The translations under genes were made by a program, and so were the position numbers. A stretch of 64,000 nt of DNA from Emiliania huxleyi CCMP1516 (Eukaryota > Haptophyta > Isochrysidales > Noelaerhabdaceae), in NCBI RefSeq assembly GCF_000372725.1, contig NW_005198537.1, forward strand, positions 221,114 through 285,113, in the 5' to 3' direction. Under the pieces are notes generated by a model. The model was not told the origin of the DNA. It did not search any database and worked only from the letters and a program-made list of their open reading frames with translations. The number at the start of each line of letters is the position of its first letter. Position 1 is the stretch's first letter. This document shows, piece after piece, positions 39,311 to 49,948 of this stretch.

Positions 39311-40970
39311 CCTGGGTTGGCGTACTCTGGGATGGCCCTGATCCCCTCTCCTCCCTTGTGCTCACACAGCTGGTGGTGTGAACGGCGTCTGATCCCTCGA
39401 GATGAGGTCAGGGAGGGGCTGGAGCCGAGCCACATGCACGAATGGCGTCGCTGGGGCGGTCTCGCAGAGGTCAGTCGCTGCTGTGGCGCGGCTTCCCCAT
39501 CCCGCCCCGCATCCCGCTCTCCCTCATGCTGTAACCTGTAAGTCCGAGAACGCGTCGTACACTATGAACCCTCCTGGGGGGGGGGGGGGGGACTGTCGTC
39601 TGTGTGGCGCCTCCCCCGCCCTCCATTTTCCTATTTCCTTGGCGAGCCAATGGTTGGGTAGTAGGGCTAGAGGGTCGCTCTACACTCTTACTTGCCTCTG
39701 CAGCGAGCGAGCGCTCAACTTAGCCCCCGCACGGAGCCGGGCTCAGACTTAGACGCTGTATGGTCGGGGGCCATGAACTTAGACGACACGAGGCCAACTC
39801 CGGGTAAAACCCGGGTATACCTGCAAAAGTCCAGGTTTACCCGAAAAATACCTGGACGCGTCCCGACCAACTTATGCCGTGCACGACGCCATATCGCTTT
39901 CTCCCAGGGCCAGTGCGCTACTTGCGGCGCGCAACGCCTGCTCAAGTACGCGCACCGTACCATGTGCTGTGCCGCTATGCGTGTCTTAAGGCGGCTGCGG
40001 CGAAGCGGCGGGCGCGGCGTGCCGATGGCAGCGCGGACGATGCGGTTGCGATGTGTTCTGCTTCAAGATCGTGGTGGTGTTTGGCATGCACTTCTGCGAT
40101 CCCAATCAGCTCATCGCAACGAAGCAGCGCAACAAGCTGGCTGCTGCCAACAAGGCCCTATGCTACCTCACGCGCGGATCGTTCAAAGAGGACCAGCGCA
40201 TGCACAGGCTTCTGTGACATGCGTTTCATTGTTTGAGCTTGAGGCTATTTGTGAGAACTGTTTGGCGGCTAGAAGATTGCGCTCAAGAAGCAGCAACGAG
40301 AATCGGCAGAGGAGGATGCTGAGCGGCGATTGCTGAGCACGAGAAGGATCGATCCGGATTCGTAGGGCCCGCCGCAGGCGAAGAAAATTTGAGGGCAGCG
40401 CCGTATCGTTGATCACGGTGGGAGCCTCTTGGCCCCAGGCCGTGCCACAGCCGACTTAGCCCGCATAAGAGGCTCCCGCCGATCTTAGACCGCGTAAGCA
40501 CCCCAGCGTGCCACGGCACACTTACTTATAGACCCGCCAAGCCTCGAGGCTCAGGACTTAGACTACTACCCAACCAGTGGCGAGCCCCCCCTGGGGTCTC
40601 GACACTTCGGGTTGCGCTCCGTGCTCCGCCCTTCAGCGGCGGAAGGCGGGCTGCGCCGTACCAGCTGCTCATATCGGCAGCTGGCTCCTCTGGCCCCATC
40701 CTGAGAGAGAGGGAGGGGCTGAGCTGGTCGCGCAGGAGTGGTCGCTGCACGCTGGTAGATCTGTGGGCGATCGCCGACTCCCGTCTCTGACCTCATGTTT
40801 AGATTCCTCGCAGAAGTCGCTTAGGCGGCTCCCGTGGAGCCGTGGTGTACCTGGGCCTGTCTGTGTTAGTGCCAGTGCGCGCCAGTCCGTCGTGCCTAGT
40901 TAGGAGTCGGGTGAGGTCACGCAGATTTCTTGGTGCCGTAGAATTCCTACTTCGCCGGGGTACCCAGCCG
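39311..40970. other. Gene-poor stretch with a cysteine-rich open segment
   Basis: A 16-base G run lies at 39576-39591. A frame ending at 40217 reads, from about 40050, DVFCFKIVVVFGMHFCDPNQ, then LIATKQRNKLAAANKALCYL. It is protein-like but has no start and a stop just upstream at about 39985. Palindromic gggagcctctt/aagaggctccc lies near 40421-40473, and a copy of the tagtgccagtgcg repeat at 40866. No gene was called. Confidence 0.4.
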
Positions 40971-41056
40971 TGCCGCTGCCTCGCCCGGCAGCGGTCGCTG
41001 GCCCCGCCCCAGCGAGAGCGCGACTCCTTCAGCAGTGCCAACGTCTGGGCGCGTCC

Positions 41057-43330
41057 ATGCTCACCCTGGGCACCCTACTCGCCGCGTCGTACGCGCCGTC
41101 GCCGCGTTCATCGCCCTGGTCTCCGGCCCGCCGTGTCCAGGAGCCGCTGCTCGCAGAGTTTGACGTCAACGCCGCGGTAACGCGCCTCAACGCGGCCGTC
41201 GAGCGGGAGGACTACGCCGCCGCCGGCAGAATAAAGGCCGAGATTGAGGCCGGGCGGGGAAGTTCCGGCGCGGCAGTCGCGCCACTCGTCTGGGATGCGT
41301 CGGCTTTGCCCGCGTGGCTGTTGGCGCGGGTTGAGGACCTCGGCTTTCGGTTCCCGACGCCGGTCCAGGCCGGCGCGCTGGCGGCTCGTCGCTCCGCGAT
41401 TCGCGACACCGTCCTCAGCGCGCCCACCGGCTCGGGCAAGACTCTCGCCTTCTCCGTCCGCCTCGTGGTCGAGGTTGCGGAGCAGCTCGAGGAGCGCGCC
41501 TCGCTGGCGACCGCCGCGGTGAGCGCGCTGCTCGAGGAGGCGCCGGGTGGGCTCTCGCCCACAGAGGCGATGGGCGCGCTCTCGCCGGCGCTGCTGCTGC
41601 CGGGCCGCGACGAGAGCGGCGACGCCACTCTGCCGGCGCGCGGGCCTCCCGCCGGCCTGGTCGTCGCTCCGACTGCCTCGCTCGCGGAGCAGGCTCGAGT
41701 AGGAGAGGGAGAGACTGCTCTGGTCGCTGGCCCTGCTGCTACCTCTGTCTGGAGAGCCACGCCCTAGGCCGCCCGGCTGCTGCACTCGCTCGTCGGCGGC
41801 TACTCTCGCGAGTCGCGCACATACGACCCGGGCGCAAAGGACTCCCTCTTCAAGTTTGGAGGACCAAAGGCGGTCCGCGTCGCCGCCCTCTTCACCGCGG
41901 AGGAGGGCGCCGCCGCAGCGGCCGCCGCAGCCTCGGTGAGGCCTGCAGCCCTCGCCACGCGTCCCTGCGGCCCTCTTCCCTCGACACAGCGCCACATCGG
42001 CCCCGCTCGTCGCCGCCGCAGGGCGCGGGCCCCCTCCGCGATAGCGAGCTGCTCGTCGCGACGCCTGCCGCCGTCGCCGCCGCCGGCGAGTCGCTGGACC
42101 TCTCGGCGCTGCGCATCGCGTGCGTCGACGAGGCGGACGCGTGCGACGGCGCCGCCCTCGACTCGCTGCCTCCGGCCGCCAGCCGGGTGCGCTGGCCCCT
42201 CCGCCCCCTCGAACCCTCGCAACCTCGCCCCCGCCCCTCGCCCCACCACCCCTCGCCCCACCACCCCTCGCCTCACCACCCCTCGACCCTCCGCCCCTCG
42301 CTCCACCGCCCCTCGCCCGTCGGCACGGGCAGGTGCTCGTCGGGGCCACGCTCGGCAGAGCCGTCGCGACCGCCGTCGAGTCTGGCCGCGTGGCTCCGCC
42401 CGTCCTGGTCGACGGCGGCGGAGAGGTTCGCTCGTGGGCGGAGGACGACCTCGCGCAGGCGCTCTGCCCCGCGGGGATCGAGCACCGCTTCTGCGTCGCG
42501 CCGGAGAGCGGCGACCAAGCCCAGGCGGCGCCGCGCTCTCTGGCTGCGTATCCAAGACACGTGCCACGACCCGGCCCCGGCCCCGTCCTTTCCAGGCGCA
42601 GCTGCAGCTGCTCGCCCTCGCACGGCTACTGCGCAACGACCTGCGCGAGTGGGCGCGGCTCGGAGGCGCCGACCACCCTCGCCCACGCGCCGTCGTCTTC
42701 ACATCCGACGCCGCCGCGGCGGTGCGGGTGGGCGCGGCGCTGCGCGACAGTTTGTGGGGCGAGCAGGCGGTGGCGACGCGCGCTGGAGAGAAGGACGGCG
42801 AGGTTGGCGCCGCCGCCTTCAAGTCGAAGCGCGGCAACGCCGGCAAGGACGACTTTGAGTCGGTCGTGAGGGCTGGTGGGGCGTCTGTGCTGGTGGTGCC
42901 GCGAGCCGAGGGGCGGGGCTTGGACTTTCCTGACGTGACGCACGTCTACTGCTTCAACCTCGGTGCACGCCGTACTGCCGCCCTCGCCTCGCCCCCTCCC
43001 CTCGCCGGCCGACCCTAGCGCAGACCTCTCGTCGGCACCTCTCCTGCAGGCTTGGGCGAGGGTGACGCGAACGAGTACGCCCACCTCGCTGGCAGGACGG
43101 GGCGCGTGGGGCAGGCGGGGCAGGGGATCGTCACCAGCGTGCTGAATGCGGACCCGGACTGGCCCGTGGCTCTCAGCGCGTTGACCGCCATTGTGTGCGT
43201 CGTCGCGCGCGACACCACCGGCCGGAGCCTCGAAGCGGTCGCCGTGCCGTCGCTCGAGGAGGACGAGGACGTGCGCAAGGGGCTGGACGACTTGCTCGCG
43301 CTGACCGAGGAGCGGGAACCGTCGGAATAG
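41057..43330 (+). CDS. DEAD-box RNA helicase with UVR-like N-terminal motif, probably organelle-targeted
   Basis: Six exons (41057-41692, 41768-41935, 42022-42186, 42333-42524, 42596-42962, 43050-43330) join in frame to 602 residues. The leader MLTLGTLLAASYAPSPRSSP suggests plastid import. A UVR-type segment (LNAAVEREDYAAAGRIKAEI) precedes the Q-motif region FGFRFPTPVQAGALA-like. Motif I is APTGSGKT, motif II VDEAD, motif V EGRGLDFPDVTHVYCFNLG, and motif VI HLAGRTGRVGQAG. Motif III is weak (VGAT). The first recA lobe is unusually diverged with long Ala-rich inserts, so activity is likely but may be specialised. Introns 1 and 4 are GC-AG. A downstream alternative to the 40970 ATG was chosen because of the leader. 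Confidence 0.88.
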
Positions 43331-43656
43331 GCAATAGCTCTGGACTGGCTGATAGCATTACGTAAAGGAAGCTGCACAAGAGCACCATGATGTGTGTGTC
43401 TGGGAGTGGTGCGTGTGTGTTTACACCGGCATCGCGAAGATCGATGTTGATCACATCCAAAGCCGTGTAACATGTACCTTGTACGAAAGAAAATTTATTT
43501 AATTGAAAAACACGAGACGCAAATATGAAATAAAGAGAGCGGTCCGCTCGCGCGAGGTGGACGAGTGTGTCAAAGACGAAAGAGGAAATGCGCGGCGACC
43601 GATATACACACGGTATATTGATTTCGTCAGTGCTGAGCACGCCCGACGAATATTGA

Positions 43657-44547
43657 TCACAGCGATGTCGGTGTGCACGTCCCCTGTCGAGGAGTCAACT
43701 CTGCGCCCGGCTCCTTTTTGCACGCACCTTCCCACTCCCTCAGCGCCTCTGCAAAGCCAACGTTGGGCCGGGCGCAAGTACGCCGCGCACGGACGAGCTT
43801 CATCGCGTCGGCTGCGGTCAGTCCCAGCTCCAGCATGACGTAGGCCGCCGCCACGGTTGGGGCGCGCGAGATGCCGGCGCCGCAATGCACAAACACCACG
43901 CCGCCCTCGGCCCTCGAACGGCCGATGAAGTCGGCGGCGGGCGCAAAGTGGGCCGAGAGGTTCGCCGCTGACTCCGCGCGATCGTCGCAACGCGCGTAGT
44001 AGTGCCCCCTCACAAAGGCGGGCAGGCGCCGCTGATCACCAGACACCACTGACACCACGTGTGTTATGCCGCGCTGCCTCAGTGGCTGGCAGTCGTTGTT
44101 CAGCGCCGCCCACCCGCCCACCCAAAGCCGTGGCATGACTTCATGCAGCAGGGCCAGCTTGTCGGCGCAACGGGCGCGGGCGCGGGCGCGGGCGGCGGCG
44201 CACCGCGGCGGGAGCCCAGCCGCAGCCGCGGCCTCCTCAGCCGCCGCGAGCGCCGACGCAACCTCCTCCTCGTGAGCGCCGTTGGTCGCTGCCTGCAGCA
44301 GACGGGTGGTGGCCGCCTGCAGCGCCTCGTGCTCCGAGCCTGCCGAGGCGGTGGCGGTGGAGACGTCCAGCGAGTCTTGAAGCTCCACCGCACGCGCCAC
44401 GCGCTCCAAATCGACTCCTCCCTCGCCGAGCGCGCGCTGCGCCGCCTCTCGCTCCCGCCTCGTGTCTTCGGCGGCTCGTCGCCACGGCCGGGATCCACCG
44501 CGCGCTCGGCCGGGGCCGACGGGGAAGTCGAGGCGGACCGCGCTCAT
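43657..44547 (-). CDS. Dual-specificity protein phosphatase
   Basis: Intronless, 296 residues from MSAVRLDFPVGPGRARGGSR. The N-terminal 120 residues are Ala/Glu-rich helical. The DSP domain begins LALLHEVMPRLWVGGWAALN and has the general-acid region near RCDDRAESAANLSAHF. The active-site P-loop is VVFVHCGAGISRAPTVAAAY (HCxxGxxR), followed by LELGLTAADAMKLVRARRTC. It ends soon after, without extra domains. Substrate class (MAP kinase, lipid or RNA) cannot be told from sequence. Two ATGs lie farther upstream; this start avoids an unusual aromatic extension. Confidence 0.92.
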   Translation of the reverse strand: MSAVRLDFPVGPGRARGGSRPWRRAAEDTRREREAAQRALGEGGVDLERVARAVELQDSLDVSTATASAGSEHEALQAATTRLLQAATNGAHEEEVASALAAAEEAAAAAGLPPRCAAARARARARCADKLALLHEVMPRLWVGGWAALNNDCQPLRQRGITHVVSVVSGDQRRLPAFVRGHYYARCDDRAESAANLSAHFAPAADFIGRSRAEGGVVFVHCGAGISRAPTVAAAYVMLELGLTAADAMKLVRARRTCARPNVGFAEALREWEGACKKEPGAELTPRQGTCTPTSL

Positions 44548-46618
44548 ATACACATACATAATATATCCGTCGCGCGCGGTTACACGTTTCATTCACAGCC
44601 TTGTTATGAGAAGAAAATACGTCCATGTGCTATGGCGCTATGCGCTGGTCTGTGAGAGGTTGAGGTGCGAGCCCTGGAGGCCCTGGGGATGGGGGGAGAC
44701 TACCCGCGGGCCTAGAAGGCCCGCGCGCAGGGGGGTGGGGCATTTTGGCCTGTATCCATGTTTCCGGAAACCAAAAAGGAAACGAGAGGGTCCCCAGCAC
44801 TTTGCGTTTCCGGAAATTTCCAGGGAAACTAGAGGGTGTTTGGTGCTCCATTCTGGCAACTTGAGCACTTGAGCACTGGATAGGGTCAATTCCGCGTGGT
44901 ACGGGACCCCTCGATCGTCTCGCCCTCCCTCACTGGTGTGTTCATCGGGGGGGGGGTCATAACAAACACGGTACAGGATCGAGGTGCACGCTGCCGAGGC
45001 AGTGTCGTCCCCCCTCTCCCCGGCGGCGATGGCGGTGTGACCGATCGAGCTACAAGAGGAGCTTGGTCAGCAGGATCCGGGATGGTCAGATGCACTACCT
45101 CACTGGGCCTGAGACCATCGTACGACGCACCCATCACCGTCTCGGATTTGTGTGGAGTCGAACCACTCCGGGATGGGCAAGCCCATCAATCTTGTTAATT
45201 GTCAAAATTCCTGTTGTGCAAGAGGGGAGGGGGCTCTGACGGAGTGCGTGGCGGGAGAGGGCAGGGAGTGGGCGTGGGGGAGGGGGGGGGGGGGGGGGCT
45301 CAGCCGTGCAAAAAGCATCAATTAATAATAGTAAGGAAGACATGTTGCCCGGCCGTTGAAGAAGTCCGTCTCGATTTTCGTTTTTTCCCCACAGACCACT
45401 CGGGCAACTTTTCAAAAGGCAAAGTTTTACTTGACCACTCGACCACTCGGGCAACTTTTCGAAAGGCAAAGTTTTACTTGACCACTCGGGCAGATTCGAT
45501 TGCATTTTACCACTCGGGCAAACTCGATGAAACGGGCGGACGGAAACGCGTTTGCGACGGCTCGCCGGAGAGCATGCATGGAGCGGCCGGTGCGCCGCCG
45601 CAGCTCACCGATGGAGCCTGCGTCGCGGCTCAATCCACTGACGTAGCAGCACTGCGACACACTCTCCAAGCGCGGCCTCTGGCGTTGCGATTGCACAGAG
45701 AGCGAGCAATAGGCGCCAAAAGCACAGATCTGTGTGCAGTGGATTTCCATGTAGGTCGCGCCCAGCGAGCGGGCAACCGCGGGTCTCGGATGCTCTCCCG
45801 GACGCGAGCCCACCGTGCGAGTGGCGGACCCGGAGGCGGCCGGCCCAGCTCACCCCCAGAGAGGCCATGGCCAGGGTCAGGCATAAAAGGGGGGTGTTTT
45901 TCCGTCCGTCCAAAGAATCTGGCAACTCGCGAGTTTCCCTGAGTCTGAGAGCTGGTCTGGGGCAAAATCTGAGGCGAAACCGAGGAACTCGGCAAAATAC
46001 CCAGCCGGTCGCAGGGTAATTTCCAGGTATACCCCGGTATTTTGCCGCTTTGGCTGATTTTGGGCCCAAACCAGCTGATTTCCACGGAGTTTCCTCGGGA
46101 AACTAGAGAGGAAACGAGAGGGTGCTGTGGAGAAACACGGAAAGGAAACGAGACGGGGTGCGCGAGGAAACATGGATACAGCCTAAGGGGCATTGAGACC
46201 GGTCATGAACGAGTGCGCGACACGCATGTTGCGAGCAGCGTTGTTGATGTTCACATAAACGCACAACCCCGGGCCCCGAACGTTTCATTCACAGAAAAAC
46301 ACAACCCCGGACCCAAGACGCACAAGCACAGAGAGAGATTAAGCAATACCAAACAACTCTAACACTCACACGTCATTTGGGGCCTGGGGAGCCCTGTTCA
46401 CGACAGGGTTGTCAAGCACAGACAGTCGAGAAGGGAGAGAGACAGCAACGACAGTCACATTCACGTGAATTGCAGAGGATTTTTTCGTGGCTGAGACTAC
46501 CATGATAAAAGCCCTTTTTGCAAGAAACACAAAAAGCAACCCCGCAGGGCGATACGCCAGCCAGCTGGTCGCGGCCAAGAGAAGCGATTTTTTCGTGGCT
46601 GAGACAATGCTAAAAGCT
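44548..46618. repeat. Repeat-rich intergenic region
   Basis: 44745-44850 and 46035-46185 carry scattered gtttcc/ggaaac motifs; the second matches 12165-12245 in reverse (gattttgggcccaaacc and ccacggagtttcc). 45282-45298 is a 17-base G run. Two copies of a unit containing gaccactcgggcaacttttc and aaaggcaaagttttactt lie at 45400-45490. gattttttcgtggctgagac is directly repeated at 46477 and 46585. No gene was called. Confidence 0.6.
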
Positions 46619-46622
46619 TTAA

Positions 46623-47118
46623 GGTCCTCCGGGCCCCTTTAGGGAGGCAAACCCTGGCCGGCCCTTAGAACCCCAGGTAAGGCCCAGGTGTGGCCTAGGG
46701 CATCAGAAGGGACCAAGAGGAGTCCAGTATAATCTTCAGATATTTTGACGGATGACAAAAATCACCCCGTTTTTGCCCATTTTCGGTCATCCGTCAAAAT
46801 ATCTGAAGATCCCTCTATAGGATTCTCCCCAAACCTTGCTCAGCTGATCCAGCACGGGCCGTAGGCCAGCCCTGGGCAAAGAAACCAGTACCTCATCGGG
46901 CTTCCCTGAGCGTCACAGCTCGGTGATCGCGCCGGCCGGACACCACTGTGACGTCCGTTCCGGGCATTTGAACGCGACCTTCGGGGGCAAAGACATGGGC
47001 TCTATGGCTCAGACTGGACTCCTCTTGGTCCCTTCTGATGCCCTAGGCCACACCTGGGCCTTACCTGGGGTTCTAAGGGCCGGCCAGGGTTTGCCTCCCT
47101 AAAGGGGCCCGGAGGACC
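46623..47118. mobile_element. MITE with perfect 106-bp terminal inverted repeats, flanked by TTAA
   Basis: Arms 46623-46728 and 47013-47118 are exact reverse complements, beginning ggtcctccgggcccctttag. Both outer flanks are TTAA (46619-46622 and 47119-47122), the duplication expected of piggyBac-type transposition. Inside, a 25-bp perfect inverted repeat (46732-46756 against 46786-46810) forms a second hairpin. The remaining unique core is about 200 bp with no open frame of note. Perfect arms suggest recent activity. Confidence 0.9.
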
Positions 47119-47173
47119 TTAACAAAAAAATAAAAAAAGCAAGAGTTTGTCGGGACGGTAATCGGTGGACGGA

Positions 47174-48296
47174 ATGTGCATGTGCACGAGGGCCTCGCCT
47201 GCCTCTATACCACCACCGGACGTCGCCACATTCGTCAGCCTCCCTCACGACCTGTTGTGCCGGATCTTGGCTGCGGTGCCGAATTTCGACGGAGCGAGCT
47301 GCCTCAATGCAATCGGATTGGCGGCAAAAGCTTGCTCTGCTCTTGGCGCTGCGGCGGCCGACGAGGAGACGTGGCGGCGCGTGGCCGTGGCTCGGTGCAT
47401 TGGCGTGACGCTGCGAACGGATTCGTGGCGCGAGGCTGTGCTCGGCGCGCGAGAGGCCGCATGCGAGCGGCTGACGGATGCCTCTGCCGGCGTCGCAGTG
47501 TGTGCGTTGCCGATTCGGGTCGCCTCGCCGAGCCGAGACGCTCCCGTCGTCTCGATGTCCTCCTGCGCGGCGCCGCTCGGCGTCAAGCAGCGTCACTTTG
47601 ACGAGGTGACACCGCTCGCCCAAACGACTCACCCACGGTGCCGCCCCTCACAGCCGACCCTCTCGCCCGCGCCTCGCTGCCAGGCGGTCGAGCGGCTCGG
47701 CGCGTGCCTCTTCGACGGATACACGCGTCCCTGGGTGGCGGACTGGCTGCTGCGCCCGCAAGCCATCAGCGAGCCCCTGCGGGCCCTGGCCCTGTGTCAC
47801 GCGGCTCGCAGCAGCAAGCCATCCTCGCTCGCCTCCCTGCTCGCCGCGGTGCCGCCCCGCACGCTCTCGCGGACGGTCGAGCTTCGTGTCTCCTCCTTCA
47901 GCGAGAAGCGAGACTGCCGCGGCTTCCGCGCCAGGTGCGTCTCCCTTCCCTGCCGGCCTGCGCCGTGCCGCCCTCTGCCACCGTCTCTGCCACCTCTGCC
48001 ACCTTTCCGCCGCCTCCCCCACCTTCGCACCCTCCTCTCGCGTCCGCATTCTCAGGGACGAGCGCAAGACGCTGACGGCGAGCGTGCTCGAGCTCGCCCT
48101 CTCCGAGGACCGGCACCCGATCTGGGCCACGCTGCGGCGGGGCGTGGTGATGGAGGCGTGCCGTAGACCCTCGGCACACCCCGCCTCTCGGCTCTCTCCC
48201 CCTCCGAGAGCGCGGCCACGACACGCCCGCGACACGCCCGCTCAGGTGCGCGACCTGACGCTCTCGAGTGCAGTCGAGTCGCCCCTCTCCGCCTAG
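47174..48296 (+). CDS. F-box protein
   Basis: Four exons (47174-47605, 47684-47934, 48056-48155, 48246-48296) join in frame to about 277 residues. The F-box region is FVSLPHDLLCRILAAVPNFD, then LNAIGLAAKACSALGAAAAD and EETWRRVAVARC, with the usual Leu-Pro start and Trp. F-box proteins bind Skp1 in SCF ubiquitin ligases. The rest (AVERLGACLFDGYTRPWVAD, RKTLTASVLELALSEDRHPI) has no recognised substrate-binding repeat. The last exon adds VRDLTLSSAVESPLSA. The final intron is GC-AG. The first ATG is only 51 bp past the TTAA MITE, so the MITE may supply the 5' UTR or promoter. Confidence 0.75.
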
Positions 48297-49129
48297 GGAG
48301 GGTACCATAGGGAGCCGCGCCAGCCACCAGAGCCCCCTCGCCCCACCGCTCGGCCGTCTAGAGGCGGCGCCGCAACCCACACAGCCGCACCTGTTGGCCG
48401 CTTGTACACACTCCTCGCCTGCTCCCCGACACACTTGCACTCACACGTATCGCGCGATGGGACGGCTCGACTTTGCGCGCCTGGGCGCCTGACGCCTGGT
48501 CGCAGGCGGTTTGCCGTGTAACGGTGATCCCTGATCGGTGTGTCACGCAGTCTCTCCCTTCCAGTATGGACCCAGTATCCAGAGTGCAGAGAGGCCCAAG
48601 TGCCGTGTGTATACTGGGTAATAAAACTTTGAGTGAGGTGGTGCATCTGCGTGAATTGTGCGCTTTGCGTGCCGATATGTCTGAGACTCTCTGTGACACT
48701 CTCCCTCGTCCCTGGTGTCCGTCTGTGTGCCTACATTGTAGGCCGTCTGCGTCTCACAATGTTCTTCATACAAATGCACATACGTGTGCTCATTCAAATC
48801 AAATCGCTCTCCGAGCGAGACAGGGACGGCGCTCACATAAGTGATGTGTCATGCACACAATCATGCCACCACCGGCACGGCGGAGCCCTGTGTTTCATCC
48901 GCCGCAGTGTCCGCTAGACGCTGCGTGGAGAGGGCCCCGCACGGCGGTACGGCCAACCGATCCCTTGCCGCGTGCGCAAGACGTCTAGATCTAATCGTGC
49001 GCGGCGGTGGCGGCAAGGGTCGAGCATTCTACGACGACGCTCTACGCTTCAAGGTCCTCGGGGCGCTATGCTCGAGAGGGAGCCAAGCCAAACGCATCGA
49101 GTCGTCCGTTGCTGTGCGCGAGTTGCGCC
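48297..49129. other. Intergenic, nothing recognised
   Basis: Between the F-box gene (+) and an unrelated minus-strand gene. AATAAA-type polyadenylation-like sequence (gtaataaaac, about 48618) is the only hint of function. Confidence 0.4.
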
Positions 49130-49812
49130 TCACTCGCCGCAGCCGTGATGCCGTCGGGCGAGCCGGACGCCGCAGCTCTCGAGACCGCAGAGCACAGAGT
49201 CAAACGAGACGACCGAATTCTCATCCACCTGCACCGGTGCTCGACAGGCTGGCGCGTGCGTGTCTCGGCCGCGGGGATTGGGCTCTCCCGCGCGCCTCTG
49301 CGGCCATCAGAACGACCTCCTCCTCATCCGCCCCCGAGAGATGCCCCAGCCGGAGGCGCAGCGCGCGGGCGGGCTCTCCCTTGACCGCCTTGGTGCGCAG
49401 CGTCTCGTAGCTCGCCTGGTGTCAGTCCGAGCTGAATGTGTCAGTCCGGCTCTAGTCACCGGAGCGGGCGGCACAAGCTCGCCTTGACGACCGTGGTGAA
49501 GCCGCGCTCGATCGAGCGGCGCAGCGCCTGCTCAACCGGCTCCACCGACTGCCTGCTATCTGCAGCCTTCCTCGACCGCGGCCGCGCGGCGACCAGAACC
49601 GTGCCCGGCTCGGCGTCTTTTGACGTCGCGACACGAAGCGAGAGGCCGTTGTCGAACGCGAGCCGGAAGCAGTCGCCTTCCGTCACCTCCTTGCCCGTTG
49701 CCAGATCCTTGATCGCCCGGTCGCCGAGGCTGTGCTGCGGGTTCTCGAGGGGGCTGAATGGAGGTTGAGCTCTGGAAAAATCGGCGGCGGTGGTGGCGAG
49801 CGCGAGCCACAT
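49130..49812 (-). CDS. Small protein with N-terminal leader, unknown
   Basis: Three exons (49812-49483, 49415-49296, 49228-49130) join in frame to 182 residues. The leader MWLALATTAADFSRAQPPFS is weakly hydrophobic. The core reads AIKDLATGKEVTEGDCFRLA, then LRVATSKDAEPGTVLVAARP, a beta-rich, possibly OB- or SH3-like stretch by eye only. A helical segment follows (SVEPVEQALRRSIERGFTTV). Both introns are GC-AG. Intron 1 (67 nt) has the 9-mer aggcgagct at both junctions. It shares a 136-bp divergent intergenic region with the next gene. No family was assigned. Confidence 0.6.
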
Positions 49813-49948
49813 CCAGCAATGGCGGAGCGGAGCGTGATTGATGAGTGTGAGTGGACAGGAGCTTCGGTGTCATCAGAGCACTACGGTTTTTTTGTTCAGC
49901 GGCGCGGCCAAAACTGGATTTTTCTTTTTGCGCAATCATCTCTCATCA

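Noticed and set aside
45110..45200. Possible tRNA (ggttcgactcc on the minus strand near 45140)
   Set aside because: The T-arm-like hairpin is not accompanied by D-arm, anticodon arm or acceptor stem at the right spacing.
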